DNA of 48,755 nucleotides from IMG/VR virus record IMGVR_UViG_3300048597_000654, positions 1-48,755 of that record; one strand, written 5' to 3'. A program made the position numbers and the translations under genes. The notes beneath the pieces are model-generated. The model worked only from the letters and a program-made list of their open reading frames with translations. It was not told where the DNA came from and ran no database searches. Each line of letters starts with the position of its first letter. The first letter of the stretch is position 1. The stretch comes from a virus. Positions 7,253 through 15,834 of the stretch are shown piece by piece.

Positions 7253-8725
7253 TTAACGGTCTTGTGATTCAAAAGCTGTGTAATAGTCGCAATACATAAT
7301 CCGGTTGGTTGTCCCGGCTTTTTTATTCATCCATACGGAATAGCCCATTGGAGCACCGCTCCCTGGGATATTGGTTGTGATAAAAGCTTTGGTCGAGTTT
7401 CCAATACTGAACACTGCATAGGTTACAAATCCAGTGTAATAGACGAAAATCCTGAGCCGATACCAGGTACCCGCCACGATCGTTTGATTGGTAGTCACAT
7501 CTGTGGCCACCCCGCCACTAATTACCCGCGCAATAAAATTACCGCCCGTGTTTACACGATCATAAAAGAAATAAAGCCCATTACTCGGATGAGCCGCAGA
7601 GCCGGTTGTGCCTTTGTCGTTAAAGCCAAAAAACGCAATATACTCCTCGCCGGATGTTGATAGATCCTGAAAGGATACGCAGGCTTCAAAAATTAAAGCT
7701 TTCCAGGCTACTTGGGGCACATATCGATTATTGATAGGTTGTGCAACCATACCGCCGCCGCTTGATGTCGTGCCAGTATTAAATACAGCAAGCCCTGGAT
7801 GCCCTGGGGTGGTTCCTGCTCCAACAGATGCCCCTGTTCCCCATTGCCCCACATAGCTTTTTGAGTAGTATTCAGAGAAATCATCTACAAACAAATTTGC
7901 CCAGCGAGGTGAAATGGGCATATCCCACCTTAATGGATCACTGGATAAATCTCCATTGCTGGCGACTCCATATGAAAGTAATGCCATTCCCGGAAAGCTG
8001 TTGTCAGGAACTTCTTTGCTTGTGCTGGTTATACAATAATTTTCATCATCCATTTTGGCAATTGTAATTGTTTCGTATGGGGCCAAATAATATTGATAAA
8101 ATTCAGTACCGTTCCCAAACAAAATGTTTGAATCTTGAGGATCCGCCAGCTCTACAACCGCGTCATAATTATGGCCATCATTCCTGACTACAATTTCAAA
8201 ACCCGCCCCTAAAGTGGTCAAATCATCAGGCAGAATCAGGTTGCCGTCACCTGTAAAAACAAATAAATTGTTATTATAGGATGCTGAAATGGTCAGGGTT
8301 CCTGAAAACAATACAGCTTCCCGATTGAAAACTCCCGGCCCTTGTAAGCCCTGAATTCCCTGTGACCCTTGCAAGCCTTGTGGGCCTTGTGGGCCTATTA
8401 GAGATGTACCACTATTCCAGACACCTGCGGTTTTGGGGCCGTAAATAAAGTAAGTGTTTGTGTTTATATAGAAATCACCATTTTGCCCGATTCCACCTGA
8501 CGGGGTGCCGGCCCCGTATAATATGGTTTGACCGTCAACACCTGGTATGCCTTGAATCCCTTGAATTCCTTGCTCGCCCTGGATGCCCTGAATCCCTTGA
8601 GGCCCCTGAGTGCCAACGCCTGCAATCACAGTAACATCTTCGGTAGAGGTTACGTTGACGTTTACCCCGCTGGGTGTGACTTCCACCTCTTGCACGTTGT
8701 ACTGAACTGTAATTTCCGCCGTCAT
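7253..8725 (-). CDS. Collagen-like tail fibre protein with jelly-roll-like C-terminus
   Basis: A 490-residue protein. Two collagen-like G-x-Q triplet segments lie at about residues 36-62 and 112-133 (GPQGIQGIQG and GPQGPQGLQG types), around a short 'AGTPSGGIGQNGDFYIN' fibre motif. Residues 140-240 are strand-rich. The last 200 residues resemble a concanavalin-type sandwich ('VDDFSEYYS', 'FEACVSFQDLS', 'AGTWYRLRIFVYYTG'), which suggests receptor binding. Start and upstream stop overlap as TAATG at 8725. It lies between collar-domain proteins and the sheath, the place of host-recognition genes in P2-like phages. Confidence 0.8.
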   Translation of the reverse strand: MTAEITVQYNVQEVEVTPSGVNVNVTSTEDVTVIAGVGTQGPQGIQGIQGEQGIQGIQGIPGVDGQTILYGAGTPSGGIGQNGDFYINTNTYFIYGPKTAGVWNSGTSLIGPQGPQGLQGSQGIQGLQGPGVFNREAVLFSGTLTISASYNNNLFVFTGDGNLILPDDLTTLGAGFEIVVRNDGHNYDAVVELADPQDSNILFGNGTEFYQYYLAPYETITIAKMDDENYCITSTSKEVPDNSFPGMALLSYGVASNGDLSSDPLRWDMPISPRWANLFVDDFSEYYSKSYVGQWGTGASVGAGTTPGHPGLAVFNTGTTSSGGGMVAQPINNRYVPQVAWKALIFEACVSFQDLSTSGEEYIAFFGFNDKGTTGSAAHPSNGLYFFYDRVNTGGNFIARVISGGVATDVTTNQTIVAGTWYRLRIFVYYTGFVTYAVFSIGNSTKAFITTNIPGSGAPMGYSVWMNKKAGTTNRIMYCDYYTAFESQDR

Positions 8726-9072
8726 TACCGGGTCACCTCACGAGAAACAGTGAATTTGCCACCAATCAACCGTGTTACCTCACCGCTCGGGTTTTCAATC
8801 TCCAAGTCATAAACACCTTCTAAAACCGTGATATTAGAGGTTTTTTCAGCAGGAATAACCACGTCAATCTTGCCATCCTCGCCGGTGATAATAAGCCCTC
8901 CCCCACTGGCATTGGTAAGGTTGGCCAGCAGCAACAGGGAGTCATAGGACGGGCGCAACTGCATGCGTGCATCAAAACCTGTAATGTCAACAGGGGTACC
9001 ACTGATGGAGTAGGTGACCGTCATTTTAAACGTTTCACCCTGCTTAATGATGATGTCTGTTGTGGATGGCAT
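8725..9072 (-). CDS. Baseplate/fibre-associated beta-rich protein
   Basis: A 115-residue all-beta protein: 'TDIIIKQGETFKMTVTYS', 'PVDITGFDARMQLRPSYDS' and 'VYDLEIENPSGEVTRLIGGKFTVS'. This pattern resembles the N-terminal domain of phage upper baseplate proteins (BppU-type) and small fibre-linked proteins common in Mu- and P2-like phages. It is coupled to the downstream fibre gene by a TAATG overlap, which suggests that the two products work together. The exact role is not known. Confidence 0.6.
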   Translation of the reverse strand: MPSTTDIIIKQGETFKMTVTYSISGTPVDITGFDARMQLRPSYDSLLLLANLTNASGGGLIITGEDGKIDVVIPAEKTSNITVLEGVYDLEIENPSGEVTRLIGGKFTVSREVTR

Positions 9073-9080
9073 TCGGCCTC

Positions 9081-9602
9081 CTAGGTTTTAATGATGTAGT
9101 TGAACACGATGGTAGGCTGGCAAATCGGGTGTGCATCGCCGCCGCCCACAGATGACGTTGCGTTGGAAGCGCCAGCGCTTGCGTTTGTGTTTGTGCCCGC
9201 TGCAGTGGCTCCATTTCCTGCCCCAGTACCAAGCATGTTGTGAGTATGTGCCGGGATTTGGCCAGTGGTTAATGTATGACGATCGGATCCACCAACGCTG
9301 CCCAATTCAGAGCCATTGATTCCAGGGTTACCGGTGCCGGTATTGGTTAAGCGACTGGCGGCAGTTCCGCCCATATTATCCATCCCTGCAAGCACACGCC
9401 CCCGGCAATCAGGCAGATTGAAAGTTGTTGAGCTATCCCCTACGCCATAAGTGGTGCCGATAACGTCGTACAAGCTGGCATAAGTGGTTCGACTTACCGC
9501 TTGACCATAGCAAAGCAGCCAGCCCGTTGGGGCAAATTCGCCAGCGTAAGGTAGCACGATCCCAGGGCCAAGCGCCGCAAATGAAGTTCCTTTTGATACC
9601 AT
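9081..9602 (-). CDS. Phage tail collar domain protein (second copy)
   Basis: A 173-residue protein made of a single tail collar domain: 'YAGEFAPTGWLLCYGQAVSR' (about 19-38), 'LYDVIGTTYGVGDSSTTFNLPDCRGR' pattern (44-69), 'GQIPAHTHNM' (118-127) and the ending 'FNYIIKT'. It is clearly homologous to the C-terminal 160 residues of the upstream 457-residue fibre and lacks that protein's shaft, so it probably arose by duplication. Collar domains form fibre tips or sites of receptor contact. Confidence 0.85.
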   Translation of the reverse strand: MVSKGTSFAALGPGIVLPYAGEFAPTGWLLCYGQAVSRTTYASLYDVIGTTYGVGDSSTTFNLPDCRGRVLAGMDNMGGTAASRLTNTGTGNPGINGSELGSVGGSDRHTLTTGQIPAHTHNMLGTGAGNGATAAGTNTNASAGASNATSSVGGGDAHPICQPTIVFNYIIKT

Positions 9603-9617
9603 TGTTCAGAGACTCCT

Positions 9618-10991
9618 TTAAATTTTGATGATGTACTGCAAGGCAATCCAGGGCTGGGTGTTGTTGTGGGCCAGTCCGCCACCGCTGCTGGTAGATGTAA
9701 AGGCTGGGCCTGATCCACCGTTGGCAATGGTGTAACGGTCGTTTCCTACTTCCGTACCCAAAGATCCACCCATATTGTGACTGTGGCCTGGCATTTCGTT
9801 GACCGAAAGTGTGTGGGTTTCCGAACCACCGGCACCGCCTAAAGTGTTGGCATTTGCCCCACCATTAGAAGCACTCGTAATACGATTGGAAGCGCCTGTT
9901 AACCCAATAGGAACACGGCCTCTCAAGTCTGGAATGTTGAATGTAGTCGAGCCATTACCCGTTCCAAACGTGGTGCCAATAGTATCAAATAGCTTTTGAT
10001 AGGTTGAACGGCTTACCGCTTGGCCATCACACAGCAGCCAACCTGAAGGGGCTGAAGCAACGGCATACGGTGCAATAGTGCCAGTGGGAACCAACAAGGC
10101 GGCGATTTTATTAATGGCTGAAGTCAACTGGGTTTCATCAGCCTGGTTTAAAACTAAACCAGCATCCAGAATGGTCTGATTCACCCTAGAGTCATATTTG
10201 TTTGTTTCTGCCGTCGGGTCATTTTGCACAAAAGAGATTTTTGTCCCGTTAGGATAGCTTTGGCCCAGCAATAATTGAGTTTCAGTGGTGGCCTCCCAGT
10301 CAAACTCACGGATACCCTCAAGATAGACAGCCAAGCCGTTTGTTTTGACAATGGACAAGTCCACTATGGTCTGATCAGCTGCAAGGGTTTGATGCTCTTC
10401 CAGTACGTCCAAAAACACCGCGAAGCCAGTGGCAGGGTCGAACCATTCCACATCCCCGTCTGCGTTCGTACGCTTCCTGAGAATCTGGCCAGTCAGTCCA
10501 CCAGGGATTTGAGCGGCAATTGTGAAATTGTCAGTCACCCATTGGCGGGATGCCAGGACAACCGTCGGGTCAATCTGCAAGGTGACAGCGGACACGTTGG
10601 AGACTTGAATATAAAGCCTGACCACCAATTCACGACCCGATCCCTCGGATAGAATAGGCTTGTAAGTTGCCGGGAAATTCGCCACAGCAAACAGTGTGCC
10701 ATCATTTGCAAACAAGCCCACTTCGTGCACCGTCCAGCCGCCTTCGCTGGTAGGAATAACCAAGTCGGCATACATATAGTTTGGATTGGTGGGGTCAATA
10801 TTGAGCTGGTTAATCGGCCCTCTGTAACGCTCACGCACCAATGCGGTTTGATTCTCTGCCGGGGTGGTCGGGTTACCGTTTCCATCCCCAACGGCCATTT
10901 GAGAGAGTGAGACTGTATTTCCCAATGCTAAGGCGTTCGCAACCTTGGCCTGCCCTGCAAGGGTAATTACTGTGAAATAGGTTGATGGCAT
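9618..10991 (-). CDS. Tail fibre protein, gpH-like N-terminus with collar-domain tip
   Basis: A 457-residue fibre. Residues 1-155 match the N-terminal baseplate-attachment part of P2 gpH ('YFTVITLAGQAKVANALALG', 'LSQMAVGDGNGN', 'GWTVHEVGLFANDG'). A strand-rich shaft follows, and the last 160 residues are a tail collar domain ('APSGWLLCDGQAVSR', 'PDLRGRVPIGL', 'NEMPGHSHNMGG', ending 'LQYIIKI'). Gene order I, H-like fibre is as in P2. No separate fibre-assembly chaperone gene (P2 G) was recognised. Confidence 0.9.
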   Translation of the reverse strand: MPSTYFTVITLAGQAKVANALALGNTVSLSQMAVGDGNGNPTTPAENQTALVRERYRGPINQLNIDPTNPNYMYADLVIPTSEGGWTVHEVGLFANDGTLFAVANFPATYKPILSEGSGRELVVRLYIQVSNVSAVTLQIDPTVVLASRQWVTDNFTIAAQIPGGLTGQILRKRTNADGDVEWFDPATGFAVFLDVLEEHQTLAADQTIVDLSIVKTNGLAVYLEGIREFDWEATTETQLLLGQSYPNGTKISFVQNDPTAETNKYDSRVNQTILDAGLVLNQADETQLTSAINKIAALLVPTGTIAPYAVASAPSGWLLCDGQAVSRSTYQKLFDTIGTTFGTGNGSTTFNIPDLRGRVPIGLTGASNRITSASNGGANANTLGGAGGSETHTLSVNEMPGHSHNMGGSLGTEVGNDRYTIANGGSGPAFTSTSSGGGLAHNNTQPWIALQYIIKI

Positions 10992-10994
10992 GTT

Positions 10995-11612
10995 TTACTC
11001 TTCCTCTGGTGGGTAAACGCTCACAAAGTCATAGCCAATAAATACACCGGCAAAATACAGCAGCCCGCTGACACTTTCCTGCCCGCCAAAATATGGGTAA
11101 ATGCTGGTGACCTCGCCAGAGATCATGGCGCCTGCCATTTTTAAATCTCCCCGCACGGTACCGGGCACCCGGAAGTCTCGCAGGTGGGAACGGACATTTT
11201 TAGTTCGGTTAACAGTGTCCAAAGCTTGGTCATAAAGCAAGTCAGTAACAGGACGGCCCTCAATTTGCACCGCTACATCAAACGTATAGGGCTCCAAGGT
11301 TTCATCTTCGTGTGGTTCGGTTAACACCCCATAACTGCCGATGGCATCCAATGCTTTTTCTACAGCGCCACGGGTACCTTTACGCCTATGCACTTCCACC
11401 GACTGGGCAATGGTGTTTCGCTTTTGCGCTTCAGTCCATTCAGAATCCCAATAGTCTACAGAGAAAGCCCAGGCAAGCCACGGCAACAATGAGACAGGGC
11501 AGGTTTCAGCATTCCATAACTGATCGATGGGAACACTAACATTCCCAAGACGTTCAACGCTGGCCTCAATGTCTCTTTCCTGTTTGGTGGCATTAGGCGG
11601 CAAAAGGGTCAT
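10995..11612 (-). CDS. I: P2 gpI-like baseplate protein
   Basis: A 205-residue protein of the phage tail protein I family: 'LLPPNATKQERDIEAS' at the start, 'LWNAETCPVSLLPWLAWAFS' (about 32-51), 'VDYWDSEWTEAQKRNTI' and 'VHRRKGTRGAVEKALDAIG'. It connects baseplate wedges to fibres. It begins immediately after the stop of the J-like gene. Confidence 0.95.
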   Translation of the reverse strand: MTLLPPNATKQERDIEASVERLGNVSVPIDQLWNAETCPVSLLPWLAWAFSVDYWDSEWTEAQKRNTIAQSVEVHRRKGTRGAVEKALDAIGSYGVLTEPHEDETLEPYTFDVAVQIEGRPVTDLLYDQALDTVNRTKNVRSHLRDFRVPGTVRGDLKMAGAMISGEVTSIYPYFGGQESVSGLLYFAGVFIGYDFVSVYPPEEE

Positions 11613-12503
11613 TTATGCCACCTGTGTAGTCACATCAAAACCAGTACAAAAAGCAGCCTCAGCCGATGAGGGAACAATATCGGCAACGGGAGTAATTAAT
11701 TCAACACGTTCCACGCCTTCCACTTGTAGGGCCGCATAAATGCCAGAGAGAGGCACACGCAAGCCTATCTTGTGTTGACTTTGAACGTATTTGGTTAATC
11801 GGGCCAGTGCAGCTTCCAAAACCACATCAGCAGAGGGGCCAAGGTATAAATGCAATATAGCTTCAATGGTATAAGTCTCAATAGTGGCCGCTGAAACTGT
11901 CACGTTGTCAGTTAATGGCCGAATATCCTTGGCGTTCAATGCACTTTCGACAGCATCTAAAATGTCACTGGTGGGCACCCCAGTACCAACCCGAGAAAGC
12001 ACAGTAACAACAACATCCCCAGGGTCTGGGGATTCTACTCCAATATCTTTAACCTGTGGGTGGGCGCTCAGTCCGTGAAAGATATATGAGCCCTCGGAGC
12101 CGGCAGTTGTAAAACCTTCAAGGGCCAGCTGCGTGCGACGCCGTAAATCTACATCACTTTCCAGAGTTGGGGGAATTGGAGGGATGCCCGTCAAGTCACC
12201 AGGATCCAAGACCAACCTTTGGACGCCATAGTATGATGCCAGGTTGTCCAGATCAGCACCCTCAGCATAAGGAAGCATCACCGAACGAGCAGCATCATTG
12301 ACCCGCTGCCGCAAAAGAAATTCGCGATAGGCTGCCACCTCAAGGATTTTATAGACAGGATCAGATTCCACCATGGCAGTGAAGAACGAATCTTTAGAGA
12401 CTAAATCAGCGATCATTTCAGCAAGAATAGTTTCATACGCTAATGACTCCACCACATTTGGAGCGGGCAGGCCGGATAAATCAATCGCTGTAAAAGCCGT
12501 CAT
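11613..12503 (-). CDS. J: P2 gpJ-like baseplate protein
   Basis: A 296-residue baseplate J family protein. Characteristic parts: 'LSGLPAPNVVESLAYETIL' near the start, 'LRQRVNDAARSVMLPYAEGADLDNLASYYGV' pattern (about 84-114), 'ALEGFTTAGSEGSYIFHGLS' and 'DVVVTVLSRVGTG'. It overlaps the W-like gene by four bases (ATGA). It forms the wedge of the contractile baseplate with W and I. Confidence 0.95.
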   Translation of the reverse strand: MTAFTAIDLSGLPAPNVVESLAYETILAEMIADLVSKDSFFTAMVESDPVYKILEVAAYREFLLRQRVNDAARSVMLPYAEGADLDNLASYYGVQRLVLDPGDLTGIPPIPPTLESDVDLRRRTQLALEGFTTAGSEGSYIFHGLSAHPQVKDIGVESPDPGDVVVTVLSRVGTGVPTSDILDAVESALNAKDIRPLTDNVTVSAATIETYTIEAILHLYLGPSADVVLEAALARLTKYVQSQHKIGLRVPLSGIYAALQVEGVERVELITPVADIVPSSAEAAFCTGFDVTTQVA

Positions 12504-12865
12504 ACAATGATCCCTTCTTCAGCCACAGTTGAGCCATCAGGCAAATATTTTCCATAAACACCAAAAACCAATTGGCCAGCTTCGTTCGCTTTTGCCTCAA
12601 TACTTTCTAACAATAAACGGGGTTCCCAGCGGTTCAAGGCTTCAGCTCCAGCACTATAAATTTCCAAAAGGGTGGCTTCATTTGTTGGTGCATCAATGAT
12701 GCTCATAATCCGAGAGCCATAATCCCGACGCATGACACGGCTACCAATCGGGGTAGTCAAAATATCCCGAATGCTTTGCCTGAAGTGGTCAATCCCTTCA
12801 AGCGGTTTGCCGGTTATAACATTCATGCCTCGCATAGAGTCATTCTGATTCAGCGAGCCGGGCAA
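12500..12865 (-). CDS. W: P2 gpW-like baseplate wedge protein (gp25 family)
   Basis: A 121-residue protein of the gpW/gp25 family. The signature 'HFRQSIRDILTTPIGSRVMRRDYGS' pattern lies at about residues 27-51, followed by 'RIMSIIDAPTNEATLLEIY'. It anchors the first sheath ring to the baseplate. The 'RVMRRDYGS' element is the best conserved stretch of the family. Confidence 0.95.
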   Translation of the reverse strand: MPGSLNQNDSMRGMNVITGKPLEGIDHFRQSIRDILTTPIGSRVMRRDYGSRIMSIIDAPTNEATLLEIYSAGAEALNRWEPRLLLESIEAKANEAGQLVFGVYGKYLPDGSTVAEEGIIV

Positions 12866-12885
12866 TGCTTGCCGCCAACTTTCAG

Positions 12886-13512
12886 TTAAACAGGCATACC
12901 TGTTTGACTGCCCCCTGATTGAACGCCGCCGTGTCTATGGCTGTCTAACACAATCCCGTTGCTGCTTAGATCCCCGCCGGTTTGTGTCAGGCTGCCCTCT
13001 AACGTTAAATCTCCGGTTAAGCTGCCAACACCTGTAAAAGTGAAATTCCCCTGAATGAATACGTTGCCAATGATATTCACAGTCGGACAGGTGACATTCA
13101 CCTCTTCTACTGCATTAACATTCACTTTACCCATGCTGGTGACCGTCAGAATGTGCGTATCAAAATCATATTCAACGATTGAGCCATCCGGGTATTGGGT
13201 CACATGCTTGTTGGGTGAGTTTGACGGCGCTGGAAATGCTTGCTTATAGAACCCCGGCAATACAACTGCCTGGGCAAGTTCTCCCGATGGTGCCAGCAAA
13301 ACAACCTGTTCCCCAATTTGTGGCGGATTCCACGTTGAGACTGTAGCCGCTCGCTCTGTTACCCAGGGGAGCCAGTCTGTTAAGATTTCCTCGGTCTGGA
13401 CTTTTACCCGGGCAGATAAATAATTGACTTCAGCAATCGTTCCATACCGGATAGTGTTGGCGATGCGCCTTTCATTTTCGGTCGATTCAAAGTCATCCTC
13501 AGGATCATACAT
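12886..13512 (-). CDS. V: Baseplate spike protein, P2 gpV-like
   Basis: The start chosen is ATG at 13512 (208 residues), with a GAGAAAA stretch upstream; a longer frame exists but overlaps the preceding gene in a non-conserved way. Residues 1-95 form the OB-fold part of phage baseplate assembly protein V ('IRYGTIAEVNYLSARVKVQ', 'LPWVTERAATVSTWNPPQIG'). A beta-helix follows with regular valine strands (125-185). The end, 'DSHRHGGVQSGG', holds the H-x-H motif (His192, His194) that binds an iron ion at the needle tip in P2 gpV. It pierces the outer membrane. Confidence 0.94.
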   Translation of the reverse strand: MYDPEDDFESTENERRIANTIRYGTIAEVNYLSARVKVQTEEILTDWLPWVTERAATVSTWNPPQIGEQVVLLAPSGELAQAVVLPGFYKQAFPAPSNSPNKHVTQYPDGSIVEYDFDTHILTVTSMGKVNVNAVEEVNVTCPTVNIIGNVFIQGNFTFTGVGSLTGDLTLEGSLTQTGGDLSSNGIVLDSHRHGGVQSGGSQTGMPV

Positions 13513-13795
13513 GGGTTTTTTCTCGGTTTTTGACCAGTTCAGCCACCAATAGTTCCTGATGCTCCCGACAAGCCTTGGCCTCCTCTTTCCAGTCCTCCGC
13601 CTGGGCTTTAAATGATTCGGCCATTTCATGGCAGATTGCTTTGACCTCAGCCATTGCATCTTTGAAGTCGTCCATCAGTCCCCGGATAAAAAGGGCCAAA
13701 GCCCTTATGCCCAAAACCATTACACCAATAAAAAACAATGATAAAACCAATGCGGCAGTTGGTCCTAAAAATTGGGATTCGTTAAAACTGATCAC
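13505..13795 (-). CDS. Small membrane protein with cytoplasmic coiled coil
   Basis: A 96-residue protein with one strong membrane span ('AALVLSLFFIGVMVLGI', about residues 13-32) followed by a charged helix ('DFKDAMAEVKAICHEMAES' onward) likely to be a coiled coil. It overlaps the start of the V-like gene by eight bases. A holin or spanin-like role is possible, as no holin is present beside the lysis enzymes, but the position upstream of the spike gene could equally mean a virion or assembly role. No family is recognised. Confidence 0.65.
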   Translation of the reverse strand: MISFNESQFLGPTAALVLSLFFIGVMVLGIRALALFIRGLMDDFKDAMAEVKAICHEMAESFKAQAEDWKEEAKACREHQELLVAELVKNREKTHV

Positions 13796-13800
13796 GCTTT

Positions 13801-13875
13801 TTATTCCTCAATAATTGGCCACACCGGCTGATCAGGATGTGGGATAGGGGCTTCAGTTAAAATTATTTCAGGCAT
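13801..13875 (-). CDS. Possible 24-residue peptide
   Basis: A short open frame, ATG at 13875 to TAA at 13803-13801, in the 130-base gap between the glycine-rich fibre gene and the membrane protein gene. The product is 'MPEIILTEAPIPHPDQPVWP' plus four residues. Its acidic, proline- and tryptophan-containing sequence does not look random, and it exactly fills the gap, but the ribosome site (AGG, 13 bases upstream) is poor. Confidence 0.3.
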   Translation of the reverse strand: MPEIILTEAPIPHPDQPVWPIIEE

Positions 13876-13925
13876 GTTGTTTAACCTATCAGATTAAAAT
13901 TGTTTTTTTCAGCAACAACTTTTCA

Positions 13926-15476
13926 CTAAAAGAAGGCGAAAAAAGATCCTGCTGAATTTGATTGGTTTTCAATGACAAGCTGCATCGCAGAAAATAAACG
14001 AATTACATCCTGTTGAACCGCCCAAGTTCCAAGAATGGCAAGACAATCAGGTGTGGCGTTGATGGCAACCGAATCCCAAGCAGTATTATCAACAATGCGA
14101 CCGCCGTGAGTTTTCAGGGCTGCCAAAAGCCTTTCGCCATAAACCGTAGTCAAACCAAGACTGGCGGCTGTAACGCCGGGAGGTATGCCTACCCAAGTTC
14201 CCATCTTCAGGCGGATGTCATTCCCGCCGTAATAGTTGAACGACATGGGGTCGTCATAGCCAAAGTCAGCAGCCAATGCGGGAGCAACAAAGCCCGTTCC
14301 GTCGTTTGACAGGTATTTAGCTGCCCACACATTGATGGCTAAAGCGTGGTTAATCGTGCTATTCAGTTCAGAAAGTGTGATCTCTCCACCGGCGATGTAA
14401 CTGCCGCCGTGTGTGCTTGGTACTGGCACCCCTCCGATACTGGCGATATAACCCCAAATATCCCCACCTAAACTTGGTCTACAAGCGGCATTAAGATATA
14501 GCGCTGTTGAGGTGTCTGCGTTTACAATAATCGTTGGATTGTTCGGTGTTTCTGGCGGCGTGACGTCAGGCAGAATAAAATCGTTCGGGATTTTAAACGT
14601 GGTTAATAAAGTCGTACCACTATCCCTATCATCAAAAGATCCGGGCTCGTAGACGTTTTCGGTGGGGTCTAAATCTTGAGAGACTACTTGATAATTAACA
14701 TCAACCGTCGCCCGCCAAGCCTCAGCCAGTCCGCCCGCTAAGTCGCTGTCATCACTGACGTAAAAGCCAGGGGATGAGTCGCCGGTGACCTGAAACGTGC
14801 TAAACGTCGCATCGCCGGGAATGGGGTCTAAAAATCCATCTGTCCAGTAATCGGTAAAGTCAACAGCAGCGGGAGGGGATGCGGTGTATGTCAGTTTTGC
14901 CCTACCCGCTGCCGATGTGCCTCTGTTTGCCGTTGAACCACCACCGCCAGCACCGCCGCCGGGTGCAACACCATTTTGACCAGCCGCCAAAGAATTTCCA
15001 CCGTTGCCGCCAGCGCCTTCACCTGTTCCGCCAGCACCACCGCCACCAGCGGTTCCATTGGCTCCATTGCCACCAGCTGCCGTAGAAGTCGCTGAACCAC
15101 CGCCGCCGCCGCCCCGGTTACTGGCCCCGTTACCGCCATTACCCCCGTTATATTTGGTTGTTCCTGTCGATGCGGATGCTTGACCACCTGTTCCACCTGT
15201 AGCGCCCGATGCGTTTCCACCACGCTTGGCCACGACAACACTAGACTGCCAAGTGGTATCATTGCCGCTTGCTGAAGTGGGCGCTGAATAAGCATAACTA
15301 TTTCCGGGCTGAACGCTGATAGTTGAAGCCGCATAAGCGCCACCCCCTGCGCCGCCCTCACCACCTATGGAAACACCGCCAAGGCCACCTGGCCCCCAGA
15401 GTTCAACAAGAACCGAATAAACGTGCGGGGGGCATACCCAACTGCCTGATGTATTGTCAAAAGTCTCTACAGTCAT
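13926..15476 (-). CDS. Glycine-rich tail tip/fibre protein with surface-type C-terminal domain
   Basis: A 516-residue protein. The start 'ETFDNTSGSWVCPPHVYSVL' and 'VELWGPGGLGG' are typical of glycine-rich phage fibre domains; residues 30-200 are extremely Gly-rich (polyglycine helices, as in fibre tips of S16-like phages). The region of about 200-290 contains an acidic beta segment. The C-terminal 220 residues ('ALAINVWAAKYLS', 'LAADFGYDDPMSF', 'AALKTHGGRIVDNTAWDSVA') recall, from memory, a repeat pattern in secreted bacterial proteins; this is weak. A host-surface binding or processing role is likely. High codon repetition makes this area prone to recombination. Confidence 0.7.
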   Translation of the reverse strand: MTVETFDNTSGSWVCPPHVYSVLVELWGPGGLGGVSIGGEGGAGGGAYAASTISVQPGNSYAYSAPTSASGNDTTWQSSVVVAKRGGNASGATGGTGGQASASTGTTKYNGGNGGNGASNRGGGGGGSATSTAAGGNGANGTAGGGGAGGTGEGAGGNGGNSLAAGQNGVAPGGGAGGGGSTANRGTSAAGRAKLTYTASPPAAVDFTDYWTDGFLDPIPGDATFSTFQVTGDSSPGFYVSDDSDLAGGLAEAWRATVDVNYQVVSQDLDPTENVYEPGSFDDRDSGTTLLTTFKIPNDFILPDVTPPETPNNPTIIVNADTSTALYLNAACRPSLGGDIWGYIASIGGVPVPSTHGGSYIAGGEITLSELNSTINHALAINVWAAKYLSNDGTGFVAPALAADFGYDDPMSFNYYGGNDIRLKMGTWVGIPPGVTAASLGLTTVYGERLLAALKTHGGRIVDNTAWDSVAINATPDCLAILGTWAVQQDVIRLFSAMQLVIENQSNSAGSFFAFF

Positions 15477-15482
15477 TGCTTG

Positions 15483-15830
15483 TTACCCAAACCCTATGTT
15501 TTGGGCAAGGCAATCCCACTTGCTGTCAGCTGCGTTGTACTCAAAGCCGATATAATCGACTTTGTTCGCACCCGTAGAAAGCGTAGGGCTGGGTAATGAT
15601 GCTGAAAACCGGTAATCCGAGGACCAGGTAATCAAGCAGTTGCCAGACCCGCTCTGTTTAATCCTGAAAATGATTTGTGCCCCGTTCACAGGATTAGTAG
15701 GGTTGCCCATTGTGCGGCTGGTTGTAAGCGTTACGCTTTGACGGTTACCATTATTGGCATTCACAGATATTGTTGAGGCATCTGTCAACGCAAAGTATGG
15801 GCTTGATCTGGCGGATAAACTCTTACGCAT
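15483..15830 (-). CDS. Fibre-associated beta protein
   Basis: A 115-residue protein with a Ser/Thr-rich N-terminal half and a beta-rich C-terminal half ('IIFRIKQSGSGNCLITWSSD', 'KVDYIGFEYNAADSKWDCLA'). This pattern is frequent at the ends of phage tail fibres. It sits tightly between two fibre-like genes (gaps of four and six bases). The product is probably virion-associated; no specific family can be named with certainty. Confidence 0.55.
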   Translation of the reverse strand: MRKSLSARSSPYFALTDASTISVNANNGNRQSVTLTTSRTMGNPTNPVNGAQIIFRIKQSGSGNCLITWSSDYRFSASLPSPTLSTGANKVDYIGFEYNAADSKWDCLAQNIGFG

Positions 15831-15834
15831 GGTT

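Noticed and set aside
9081-10991. Possible diversity-generating retroelement at the repeated collar domains
   Set aside because: No reverse transcriptase gene or adenine-variant template repeat was seen in the window; collar domains are not the usual variable C-type lectin fold.
14891-15364. 157-codon frame on the minus strand in the Gly-rich fibre gene
   Set aside because: It is another reading frame of the glycine-repeat DNA; the real frame has coherent fibre motifs and flanking domains.
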